The notes below the pieces were generated by a model. That model saw nothing but the letters and a program-made list of their open reading frames with translations, was not told the origin of the DNA and did no database searches. The translations under genes and the position numbers were made by a program. 64,000 nt of DNA, taken from positions 1 through 64,000 of the forward strand of contig NZ_AZGM01000140.1 of NCBI RefSeq assembly GCF_001435935.1, in the 5' to 3' direction. Position 1 is the first letter of the stretch. Each line of letters starts with the position of its first letter. Positions 1 to 7,413 of the stretch are shown piece after piece. This DNA comes from Limosilactobacillus panis DSM 6035 (lineage in GTDB: Bacteria; Bacillota; Bacilli; Lactobacillales; Lactobacillaceae).

Positions 1-17
1 CGGTGGTGTGAGAGGTC

Positions 18-40
18 GGTAATTGAACTAATCAATTACC
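18..40. repeat. Perfect 9-bp inverted repeat just after a stop codon
   Basis: The arms GGTAATTGA and TCAATTACC surround a 5-nt loop, directly after the stop of the minus-strand gene that ends at 43. There is no clear T-run in either direction, so it may be a weak terminator or an mRNA 3' hairpin. Only the hairpin itself is seen. Confidence 0.4.
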
Positions 41-42
41 TC

Positions 43-390
43 CTACTCGATTTCATCGTCGTCTTTTGTTACTTCGCGGGAGACATTCTTTGCCTGGTCC
101 TCATTGTAGCGGGCTAATAGTATCTGCTGGTACTTGTCCTCAATCACGCTATTGATGTCCTCATCAGAATTTATCTGTGGTTTTTCTTCCCTAATTTTGT
201 TGAGCACATCATCTGCAAAGCTAAAATTGGGTTTAACCGCCATTTTACCGTTCAAGACATCCATTGTTTGGTCATAGTCCAACACCGTGAGGTCCCAAGC
301 CGAGCGATCGGCATCCGGTTGGTGTAAAACGTCCTTACTGTTTTTGAGATCCTCGCGAAAACCATTCTCATCATATTCTACTTCTGCCAT
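43..390 (-). CDS. Small acidic protein of unknown function (115 aa)
   Basis: I do not recognise a family. The protein is strongly acidic, with a cluster of Asp/Glu at the C-terminus (DDDEIE), no signal peptide, no membrane segment and no cysteine. The ATG has a good AAGGAGG ribosome site, which supports a real gene. It follows the lipid kinase and GNAT genes on the same strand, 42 nt after the kinase start, and ends at a perfect hairpin. It looks like a soluble cytoplasmic protein, perhaps a binding partner. That role is inference. Confidence 0.6.
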   Translation of the reverse strand: MAEVEYDENGFREDLKNSKDVLHQPDADRSAWDLTVLDYDQTMDVLNGKMAVKPNFSFADDVLNKIREEKPQINSDEDINSVIEDKYQQILLARYNEDQAKNVSREVTKDDDEIE

Positions 391-432
391 TTGTCCGTCA
401 GCCTCCTTATTTCGCTAGTAAATTATATCATT

Positions 433-1371
433 TTATAAGGGCTTCTCCCAGAACGGGTAGGAGTCACAGGTTAAGCGAAGGTAGTAGGGCATTTTCCCCG
501 GTTCTTCACCATCAAGTTGACAATCCTGCGGGCTACCGATTTGATATTCAAGCTTACGCGCATGAACCACCCGGGCCTGGCGCGAATAGATTAAACGACC
601 GCCAGCAAACATTAACATGGCAACCAGCAGGGACCACCAGTTTCTCTTTTCAACAACCACCAGCTCCAGCTCATGGTGGTCAATTTTAGCGTCGGGAGCA
701 AGGACAATGCCGCCCCCGATGTAAGGGTGATTGCTGGTAATCAGGAGGAACGTCCGGGAAAGAGTAACCACCCCAGTCCTGTCTTTAATTACTGTTTGAA
801 AGGTTGGCTGGGTAAAAAACACGTGGATAGCCTTGGCAATGTAGGAAAGAGTTCCGAGGTGGTGGTAGTTCAGAAAGCTTTTTAGCCGGGAATGGTTAGT
901 GGCGTGAACAATGGCGGCATCAAAACCAATACCAATGTTGTTTAAGAAGATCCCGTGTTTGCCTGAATTTAGCTCCTGAAAGCAGCCAATGTTAATTTCC
1001 CATGGTCGGTCGTTTTTTAAAACCTGTTGAAGGGCAATCCGGGGATCAGTTGATATTCCGTACCCCCGGGCAAAGTCATTACCAGTCCCCGCGGGGATGT
1101 AGGCCACCATCATCTTTTCTTGTTTTGCCTGCTGGTAAAGGCCATCAATCACTTCATGTAGGGTCCCGTCACCACCGACCACCACCAGGCAGCCGTATTT
1201 TCGCTGTTTGCCGGTATCATTGGCGATTGCGCGGGGATGGCCGGGATGCTTACTGAAGCAAAAATCATAGTCAACGTTTTCCTTAGCCAGCAAGGTTTGC
1301 AATAAGCACCAGACATCTGCCGCCTTGCCACTTCCCGCAGCGGGGTTAATTAAGAATAAGTACTTTTTCAT
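433..1371 (-). CDS. Diacylglycerol kinase-family lipid kinase (DagK/YegS type)
   Basis: It likely phosphorylates diacylglycerol or a related lipid with ATP, recycling lipid released during lipoteichoic acid synthesis. The DAGKc domain fills the N-terminal half: a Gly-rich start (NPAAGSGKA), the nucleotide motif GGDGTLHEVIDGL near residue 70 and GTGNDFARG near residue 100. A C-terminal beta domain follows. About 312 aa is normal for the family. An upstream in-frame ATG at 1386 abuts its GGAG with no spacing, so I chose the internal Met (MKKYLFLINP), where the family normally begins, although its GGAG is rather far away. The lipid substrate is not shown by sequence. Confidence 0.88.
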   Translation of the reverse strand: MKKYLFLINPAAGSGKAADVWCLLQTLLAKENVDYDFCFSKHPGHPRAIANDTGKQRKYGCLVVVGGDGTLHEVIDGLYQQAKQEKMMVAYIPAGTGNDFARGYGISTDPRIALQQVLKNDRPWEINIGCFQELNSGKHGIFLNNIGIGFDAAIVHATNHSRLKSFLNYHHLGTLSYIAKAIHVFFTQPTFQTVIKDRTGVVTLSRTFLLITSNHPYIGGGIVLAPDAKIDHHELELVVVEKRNWWSLLVAMLMFAGGRLIYSRQARVVHARKLEYQIGSPQDCQLDGEEPGKMPYYLRLTCDSYPFWEKPL

Positions 1372-1391
1372 GCGCGACGAAACCATCTCCG

Positions 1392-1979
1392 TTAGCTTAA
1401 ATTAAACTGCGCCCTTACCGCATCAAAGTTCTTAACTGAAGCGGGCGTCTTTTCATGCGAACTAATGAATTTTTCCATCCAGATAATATCATACCAGCGA
1501 TCGAACTTGTAACCACAACTATGAAAGTGGCCGGCAAGTTGGAAGCCACGGTGGCGGTGAAAATCAGCGCTATTCTTATCAAGGTGCGGATCATCGTCGC
1601 TTTGCGGATAGCCAATGCAGGCGTTGAGGTTTGTAATATTCATCGAACGGCAGACAGATTCAATTTTATCATATAGTTGTTTACCAATTCCGTGGTGGCG
1701 GACAGTTGGAGCAACGTAAATTGACGTCTCAACTGACCAATCATAGGCTTTACGAGCTTGAAATGGGCTGACATAAGCGTATCCAACCAGGCGACCACCT
1801 TCAACGGCAACCAGGTACGGGTACCGTTGAAGGGTTTGAACTATCCTTCTTCGGAACTCCATCACAGTGGGAACCGTGTATTCAAAAGTAATCGCCGTCT
1901 TCTCAACATACGGCGCATAAATTGCTAATAATTGCTCGGCATCGGCTGGCTGGGCAACGCGGATCTGTATTGAACGCAT
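1392..1979 (-). CDS. GNAT acetyltransferase, phosphinothricin-acetyltransferase-like
   Basis: It transfers acetyl from acetyl-CoA to an amine, with unknown substrate in the cell. Pat/Bar-like features run in order: an N-terminal IRVAQPADAEQLLAIYAPYV segment, the core strand GYAYVSPFQARKAYDWSVE, the acetyl-CoA loop VRHHGIGKQLYDKIE and a C-terminal hydrophobic strand. The longer frame begins at 2021, but AAGGAAG lies about 9 nt before the ATG at 1979, where the fold also starts. It overlaps no neighbour and sits 20 nt before the lipid kinase, so they may be co-transcribed. Confidence 0.85.
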   Translation of the reverse strand: MRSIQIRVAQPADAEQLLAIYAPYVEKTAITFEYTVPTVMEFRRRIVQTLQRYPYLVAVEGGRLVGYAYVSPFQARKAYDWSVETSIYVAPTVRHHGIGKQLYDKIESVCRSMNITNLNACIGYPQSDDDPHLDKNSADFHRHRGFQLAGHFHSCGYKFDRWYDIIWMEKFISSHEKTPASVKNFDAVRAQFNLS

Positions 1980-2279
1980 GGGTGAACACTTCCTTTTGCA
2001 ACAATTAAAAACAGTACACATTTCCTAAGTTGGATGTCCAGTAATTACTAATGAAGACGGTGAAGAGGAGGGCCAGAGCTTTAAAATCAACCTGTCATTA
2101 AAATTATAGTTTTAATGCAATTGAATAATGAACCGCCCCGAAGATAGCTTATTTGCGGCCAATCAGCAAGCTGCGTTTTGACCACTATTTTGCATTTACT
2201 GTGCATCACATAAAATTATTTTCTCTCGTCTATGCTAAACTTTATTTATAAAGAATAACAGATAAAAATGGAGGCTCCT

Positions 2280-2876
2280 ATGGCAAACAAAAGTAATAAC
2301 AGAACTTTGATTATGGATGCCGTTGCCAAAATTATTACTAATGATGGCTATGGTAGCGTTTCAATGAGTCAGGTTGCCAAGCTTACTGGATTATCAGTGG
2401 CAACTGCTTATAATTACTTTACGAATAAGCAAGATATGATTATCACTACATACCACGAAGCATGTGAGCGTCTTAACCAATACATCATTGACCACGTCAG
2501 CAAAAACGGTGCCCCGGACGTTAAACTGGCTTCTTATATGCACGCTATCTATGATTTCTCAAAGATACAGCCGACGACTTTCCTGTTCACTAATAGTATC
2601 TTCAATAGTCCCATTAACCGTGAAATATCGCAATCTGACCAGTGGATCGACTCGATTATGCAGCCCTGGATCAAAATAGCACGTGATGGCATTCAGCAAG
2701 ACTATTTTCGGCAAATGGACCCGCTCACGTTGATCTACTTAGCATATAGTAACGTGAGTTGTTTTATCGTTGATACCTTTAACCACAACATTTCTCCAGA
2801 TAGTACATCAATTGATGAAATCATCATTCTTTTCTTAAACGGTATCCGAAACCCTAAATATATTAATAATCATTAA
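2280..2876 (+). CDS. TetR-family transcriptional regulator
   Basis: This is a one-component repressor or activator. The N-terminal helix-turn-helix covers about residues 10-55 (TNDGYGSVSMSQVAKLTGLS followed by VATAYNYFTNKQDM), and a helical ligand domain follows. An in-frame ATG at 2268 overlaps the GGAGG, so the ATG at 2280, 5 nt after GGAGG, is the start. It lies directly upstream of and codirectional with the broken oxidoreductase gene, the usual arrangement for a local regulator. An 18-bp inverted repeat between the two genes (2912-2929) could be its operator. The ligand is unknown. Confidence 0.9.
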   Translation: MANKSNNRTLIMDAVAKIITNDGYGSVSMSQVAKLTGLSVATAYNYFTNKQDMIITTYHEACERLNQYIIDHVSKNGAPDVKLASYMHAIYDFSKIQPTTFLFTNSIFNSPINREISQSDQWIDSIMQPWIKIARDGIQQDYFRQMDPLTLIYLAYSNVSCFIVDTFNHNISPDSTSIDEIIILFLNGIRNPKYINNH

Positions 2877-2911
2877 TCTTTTTAATTGCTGATTGTAAGC
2901 CAATCATAAGC

Positions 2912-2929
2912 ATGTGACAAGCTTCACAT
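2912..2929. promoter_or_regulatory. Inverted repeat ATGTGA-N6-TCACAT beside the -35
   Basis: Perfect 6-bp arms with a 6-nt spacer. The core TGTGA-N6-TCACA matches the classic CRP/FNR-type pattern, also bound by ArcR-type regulators of Gram-positives. It abuts the -35 hexamer at 2929. It may bind a Crp/Fnr-family protein or the adjacent TetR protein; the sequence does not decide. Confidence 0.55.
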
Positions 2930-2957
2930 TGACATAATATTAATATTCATTTATAAT
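2929..2957 (+). promoter_or_regulatory. Consensus sigma-A promoter of the oxidoreductase pseudogene
   Basis: TTGACA at 2929-2934, a 17-nt spacer and TATAAT at 2952-2957: a full match to consensus on both hexamers. It precedes the AGGAGG and ATG of the pseudogene by about 75 nt. Confidence 0.88.
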
Positions 2958-2973
2958 TTATTTGTGAAATAAA

Positions 2974-2987
2974 TGTAAGCGCTTATT
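2974..2987 (+). promoter_or_regulatory. cre site (CcpA) downstream of the promoter
   Basis: TGTAAGCGCTTATT matches 13 of 14 positions of the cre consensus TGWAARCGYTWNCW. It lies just past the expected transcription start, a position that gives catabolite repression by roadblock. Confidence 0.7.
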
Positions 2988-3031
2988 TTTGCAGATTATC
3001 ATGTATTTATCGATTACAGGAGGCAATTACT

Positions 3032-5065
3032 ATGAATTCCTTATTTGATCGAACAAGGCTGGGAACAATGCGGCTCAAAAACCGCGTGTTCATGTCAGCA
3101 ATGGGTACCACGGGCGAAGCGGATGGCTCCTATAACAACGAAGCCATTGATTACTTTGAAGAACGAGCCAAGGGGGGTGTCGGGATGATCATTACTGGTG
3201 CTAACGTCATTTCAACTAAGTTCGAGCCCCGGCCATGTACCGAACTCTCCAATTTTCACCATGTAGAGCGGCTTAATATGCTAATTGATCGTTGTCACCA
3301 CTATGGGGCAAAAGTTTGTGTCCAGCTCTCCCCTGGCCTCGGCAGACAACAGTTCACGGACCCCTTCACCCCACCTTATAGTGCGGGAAGTGTGCCATCC
3401 TTCTGGTTCCCTAACCTTAAATGTAAGCCGTTTAGTAAGGAAGATATCCAGTTAAGCGTATGGGTTATTCCGCTAGTTTAGCTATTAATGCTGGTGCGGA
3501 TGCAATTGAGCTTCACGATTACGGTGGCTACTTATTAGATCAGTTTCAATCCAAGCAGTGGAATAACCGGACTGACGAATACGGCGGCTCTCTCGAAAAT
3601 CGGATGCGTTTCACCTTACAATGCATTAAAACTATTCAAGATAATGTACCACAAGGCTTTCCAGTTATTGTCAAGTTCACCCCTGATCAGCGGGTTTAAA
3701 GGCTTCCGGACCCTGGACGAAGGTCTAAAGATTGCTAAAATCCTTGAAAAGGCTGGCGTAACTGCCCTCCACGTTGATACTGGGTGCTATGAACAATGGT
3801 ATCAGGCAATTACAACGATTTACAGTCCCGAAGCAAGTAAACTTGATGTCCAGAAAGCCGTCAAAAGAGTTGTTAACATCCCCGTCCTCGGTGACGGAAA
3901 GTTAAAGAATCCGCTAACTGCCAAGAAGGTAGTAGCCGATGGTGACCTAGACTACGTTGGCCTGGCAAAGCAGATGCTTGCGGACTCGTTCTGGTTCAAG
4001 AAGGTCAAGGCTGGTCACACTGATGACATTGTACCTTGTATTGGCTGTAACGAATGCCTTGCTGCCGGCTTTTCTGGGAAGCACTATTACTGTACAGTAA
4101 ATCCGCTGTGTTATGCTGAAAAAGCCTTCCGCCTGCCACAAAAAAACGGTGAAAAGCGCGCAGTACTCATAATTGGTGGTGGCTCCGCCGGTATGGAGGC
4201 CGCAATTACTGCCAAGAAACGCGGGTTTGAGGCAACTATTTGGGAGAAATCCAACCGTCTCGGAGGACTATTGTGGGCCGCTAGTGCTCCCGCCTTTAAA
4301 CACGATGTTAAGAACCTACTTAATTACCTAATTACCCAATGCAATAAAGACGGTGTAAACGTTATTTACGACAAGGAGGCAACAAAAGCCGACCTTAAGC
4401 GGCTCTAAGGTCAGTTTGATGAAGTGATCCTAGCTACTGGGTCCTCACCAGTCACGACCTCTATCTCCGGAATGAAGGAAAACGCGGCTTTTGCAGTTGA
4501 CTATCTCAACCACCGCGTTAAACCCGGTCACCACGTCGCCATAATCGGTGCCGGCCTCACAGGAACCGAAACCGCCTGTGACTTGGCTGAGCAAGGGTAC
4601 CAGGTGGACCTATTCGAGCAATTACCAAACATCCTGCAAAACGCCAACGAGTGCTTGAACAATGAACAGCACCTGAAAGCTAAAGTTGCCGTAGATAATG
4701 TTACTGTCCACACGAGTGCAACAGTTAAAGAGGTCGAGAATGGCCAGGTCACCTATGTTGATAATCAGAAACGAGTGCAAACGCTGGCCTGTGATACTGT
4801 TTTGAACGCCATCGGTTTTCAATCCAATGACCAGCTTAGTAACGACCTCTATGCCCTCTTTGACGATCACGCAAACGTTATTGGTGATGCATTACAGCCA
4901 CGTAAGATCATGAACGCAATCCACGAAGGCTACCACACAATTAGAACATTAGAACAATGGAATAGTAACAAAACCCAGGAGATAAAGGGAGCAGATGCCC
5001 TTTATCTCCTGGGTTTTCTTTATCCAAACAACAAATCTAAGGCTTGTTCGGTAGTAATATTTTGA
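3032..5065 (+). pseudogene. Old Yellow Enzyme/FAD/4Fe-4S oxidoreductase (2,4-dienoyl-CoA or enoate reductase type), broken
   Basis: An intact relative would be a cytoplasmic flavoenzyme of about 650 aa that reduces an activated C=C bond. Seen: an N-terminal FMN barrel (SLFDRTRLGTMRLKNRV), TDEYGGSLENRMRFT, a 4Fe-4S cysteine set (CIGCNECLAAGF followed by HYYC), an FAD motif (IIGGGSAGMEAA) and an NAD(P)H motif (IIGAGLTGTETA). Lesions: a frame change near 3455-3465, a second near 3680-3700 and an in-frame TAA at 4406-4408. The last frame also runs through the terminator into the convergent lplA tail, hinting at a further indel near 4960, where a TAG-TAA pair sits in another frame. Promoter, cre and AGGAGG are intact, so decay may be recent. 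Confidence 0.88.
4970..5017. terminator. Bidirectional terminator, 20-bp perfect stem
   Basis: AAAACCCAGGAGATAAAGGG pairs fully with its complement at 4998-5017 across an 8-nt loop, with T-rich ends on both strands. It serves the plus-strand pseudogene and the minus-strand lplA, whose stop is 3 nt away. Confidence 0.92.
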
Positions 5066-6003
5066 ATTGGGGTTTTCTGCAACCACTGGTCCAACACCGG
5101 ACGAATTATTGCCGGCTGAAACATTTTCCCGGCAAGTACCTTCTCCAGGCCTCGAACATCTAGGTTACTGAAAAAGTCACCAGTAATGTGAATCTGCTTT
5201 AAATAACCATGATCAACGTTCACGGCGAGTTTAACAAGGCCCCCACCATGAAAATACTTTTCCTTCATAATTGCCGTCCGTGGAGTTTGCCCATAGACAA
5301 AGACCGGATTAGCAAAGATCCGCGCCTTAATCGCCTGAATTTCGCCCTGGTCGGCACTCGTCAGCGAATAATTTACTACCTTACCGGCCTGGTTAAAAAC
5401 AGCCTGCTTTAACTTCGCACCGAACTCATCCGAAGACAAGCTAGGAAGAAAGTTCCGTAAGTTGAGAACCCGCTGGTGGACAGAAGAGATTTTTTTAGCC
5501 TTCAGCTTCATTGGGTCAACATGCAGGGCCGCCGTCATTTCATCAATGTTGGCATCGAAAAGAAGGCTCCCGTGGTGAACCACACAGTCATTTCGGTTGT
5601 ACTGGGCATTCCCGGAAAACTTGCGACCGTTGATTGTCAAGTCATTACGACTGGAGCGCTTCACCGGTAAGCCGAGCTCAGTCAAGGCATTACAAATAAT
5701 TTTCAGGAAACTATCAAAATCAATCGTTTGCTTTACTGACGGCTTAATAAAGGAGTATTGGTAGCTCCCCCGGTCCGTAAAGATGGTTCCACCGCCCGAT
5801 AAACGCCGGGCCACTGTTAAATGGTGCAAATCAGCGTATTCCAGGTTGACCTCCGCTAACGCATCCTGGTACTTACCCAGCATAATGGTGGGATCAGTCG
5901 TCCAAAGTAAGAAAACAAGGTCGTCAAACCCTTTCTTGGTGAGCCAGTATTCCAAGGCGAAATTGTCAGCTGCCTGGTGCCCCATGCTTTGAACGAAAAT
6001 CAT
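5020..6003 (-). CDS. lplA: Lipoate-protein ligase A
   Basis: It activates free lipoate (or octanoate) with ATP and transfers it to the lysine of lipoyl domains in the cytoplasm. The catalytic core shows RRLSGGGTIFTDRGSYQYSF near residue 67 and NGRKFSGNAQ with the reactive lysine near residue 128. A C-terminal accessory domain completes the usual length of about 330 aa. The start ATG shares one base with the lipA stop (TAATG), so the two are translationally coupled. It is the last gene of the lipoyl-domain/lipA/lplA operon. No lipB- or lipM-type octanoyltransferase is in the window. Confidence 0.95.
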   Translation of the reverse strand: MIFVQSMGHQAADNFALEYWLTKKGFDDLVFLLWTTDPTIMLGKYQDALAEVNLEYADLHHLTVARRLSGGGTIFTDRGSYQYSFIKPSVKQTIDFDSFLKIICNALTELGLPVKRSSRNDLTINGRKFSGNAQYNRNDCVVHHGSLLFDANIDEMTAALHVDPMKLKAKKISSVHQRVLNLRNFLPSLSSDEFGAKLKQAVFNQAGKVVNYSLTSADQGEIQAIKARIFANPVFVYGQTPRTAIMKEKYFHGGGLVKLAVNVDHGYLKQIHITGDFFSNLDVRGLEKVLAGKMFQPAIIRPVLDQWLQKTPIQNITTEQALDLLFG

Positions 6004-6884
6004 TACCGACTTACTCCAACGGCAGCCAATTCAGCACTAGCCTTGTAGGAACTCCGAACGAGTGGTGAACTAGCAACGAATTTAAAGCCCTTATCCATCG
6101 CAACGTTATAGTACTTCTGGTATCGTTTAACAGGAACCCATTCCTTGAGTGGGTAGTGCTTGGGTGAAGGCTGGACATACTGGCCAATGGAAAGAAAATC
6201 AACGCCAGCATCAATCAAGTCGTCCATCGTCTGGTAAACTTCATCGTCTTTTTCACCCAGGCCCAGCATAATCCCGGTCTTAACGTAGGTTCCTTCGTAC
6301 GCGTGTTCGTGAGCGTAACGCAAAACATTTAATGAGTGATCATACGTTGCCCGGTGGTCACGAACCAATGGGGTAACCCGGCGAACCGTCTCGATATTGT
6401 GGTTGAAAACATCCGGTTTGGCATCTAAGACCCGCTGAACAAGGTCAGTCTTCCCTTGGAAATCAGGGGTCAAAACCTCAATCGTCGTGTGTGGTGACAA
6501 CTCCCGAATTGCCTTGATAACCCGGACAAACTGGTCGGCCCCGAGGTCGGGGAGGTCATCCCGGTCGGTACTAGTAACACAAAAGTGCTTCAGGCCTAAT
6601 TCTTTGATTGCCTTAGCAACCCGCATCGGTTCCTTCAGGTCAACGGGTGCTGGACGCTTATGGGGAACATCACAGAAGCGACAATTCCGCGTACAGTAAG
6701 GCCCCAAAATCATGAATGCCGCTGTTCCCGTCCCGAAGCATTCACCAACGTTTGGGCAGTTTGCTTCGGCACAGACAGTATTCAAGTTAAGTTTATTTAA
6801 CAGCTTGCTAACGTGCTCAACCTTTTCTTCATCATAACGAACTTTTAACCAACTGGGCTTTTTTGCAGCTAAACTTTCGGTCAT
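6003..6884 (-). CDS. lipA: Lipoyl synthase, radical SAM
   Basis: It inserts two sulfurs into a protein-bound octanoyl chain to make lipoate. Both 4Fe-4S clusters are visible: the auxiliary motif CAEANCPNVGEC near residue 39 (CX4CX5C) and the radical SAM motif CTRNCRFC near residue 65. The conserved C-terminal RSSY, which ligates the auxiliary cluster through serine, is present. At 293 aa it is full length. It sits between a stand-alone lipoyl-domain gene 18 nt upstream and lplA, which it overlaps by 1 nt. LipA is not universal in lactobacilli, which often only scavenge lipoate. Confidence 0.96.
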   Translation of the reverse strand: MTESLAAKKPSWLKVRYDEEKVEHVSKLLNKLNLNTVCAEANCPNVGECFGTGTAAFMILGPYCTRNCRFCDVPHKRPAPVDLKEPMRVAKAIKELGLKHFCVTSTDRDDLPDLGADQFVRVIKAIRELSPHTTIEVLTPDFQGKTDLVQRVLDAKPDVFNHNIETVRRVTPLVRDHRATYDHSLNVLRYAHEHAYEGTYVKTGIMLGLGEKDDEVYQTMDDLIDAGVDFLSIGQYVQPSPKHYPLKEWVPVKRYQKYYNVAMDKGFKFVASSPLVRSSYKASAELAAVGVSR

Positions 6885-6902
6885 AGATAATAGCCAGCCT
6901 TT

Positions 6903-7145
6903 CTATTCATCAACTTCGATTGTTGCAACAACATCCCCAACAGAGATGGGATCGCCTTCGCTGACTTTCTGCTCCTTGAGTACTCCGGCAAAGTCACTTG
7001 GGACTTCGCTGATTACCTTTTCGGTTTCCACTTCGAAGAGCGGGTCACCTTTCTTAATTTGATCACCGGGTTGCTTCTTCCAAGTACCAAAAAAGTAATC
7101 ATCAGACTTGGGACTCAACTTGGGCATTTCAATATTCTTTAGCAT
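6903..7145 (-). CDS. Stand-alone lipoyl-domain carrier protein (80 aa)
   Basis: It is a single biotinyl/lipoyl domain with nothing else attached. It begins like an E2 subunit (MLKNIEMPKLSP) and carries the modifiable lysine K43 in FEVETEKVISEV at the tip of the hairpin. An earlier ATG at 7160 has a poor ribosome site; GGAAGTG precedes the Met at 7145. It is the first gene of an operon with lipA and lplA, so it could be the platform on which octanoate is attached and converted to lipoate, or a lipoyl reservoir. That role is inference. A truncated E2 is less likely because both domain ends are complete. Confidence 0.88.
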   Translation of the reverse strand: MLKNIEMPKLSPKSDDYFFGTWKKQPGDQIKKGDPLFEVETEKVISEVPSDFAGVLKEQKVSEGDPISVGDVVATIEVDE

Positions 7146-7188
7146 AATATTCACTTCCATCCATTTTGTCCAATAACAATCCGCCTAA

Positions 7189-7218
7189 AGTATAGCACCG
7201 ATCCTTTCTAAACAGTAA
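7189..7218 (-). promoter_or_regulatory. Probable promoter of the lipoate operon
   Basis: Read on the minus strand: TTACTG at 7218-7213, an 18-nt spacer and TATACT at 7194-7189, about 45 nt before the start of the lipoyl-domain gene. The -35 is weak. Confidence 0.5.
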
Positions 7219-7227
7219 CCGCTTTCA
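7214..7227 (-). promoter_or_regulatory. cre-like site over the -35 of the lipoate operon
   Basis: On the minus strand TGAAAGCGGTTACT matches 13 of 14 positions of the cre consensus TGWAARCGYTWNCW. Overlap with the -35 suggests repression by CcpA in good carbon supply. Binding is inferred from the match alone. Confidence 0.55.
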
Positions 7228-7352
7228 AAATTAACTACTTTTTTACTTATAATAGAAAGCCAGGCCGGTAAACTCACCTGGATATTACCATGAAAGACTT
7301 AGGAATAATTAGTTAGCTCACAATTACACTAGTCTGCTCATTAATATTCACA

Positions 7353-7381
7353 TTGCCGTCTTTAAAATGCTAAAATATTAG
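7353..7381 (+). promoter_or_regulatory. Possible promoter of the yfhO-family gene
   Basis: TTGCCG, a 17-nt spacer and TATTAG, ending about 32 nt before the ATG at 7414. Both hexamers have mismatches. Confidence 0.4.
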
Positions 7382-7413
7382 TATTTGATATATTGAGATG
7401 GAGTTATATAATA

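Noticed and set aside
3032-5065. Three or four separate small oxidoreductase subunits
   Set aside because: The pieces join into one continuous known architecture (FMN barrel, Fe-S, FAD, NAD(P)H) and the inner parts lack ribosome sites.
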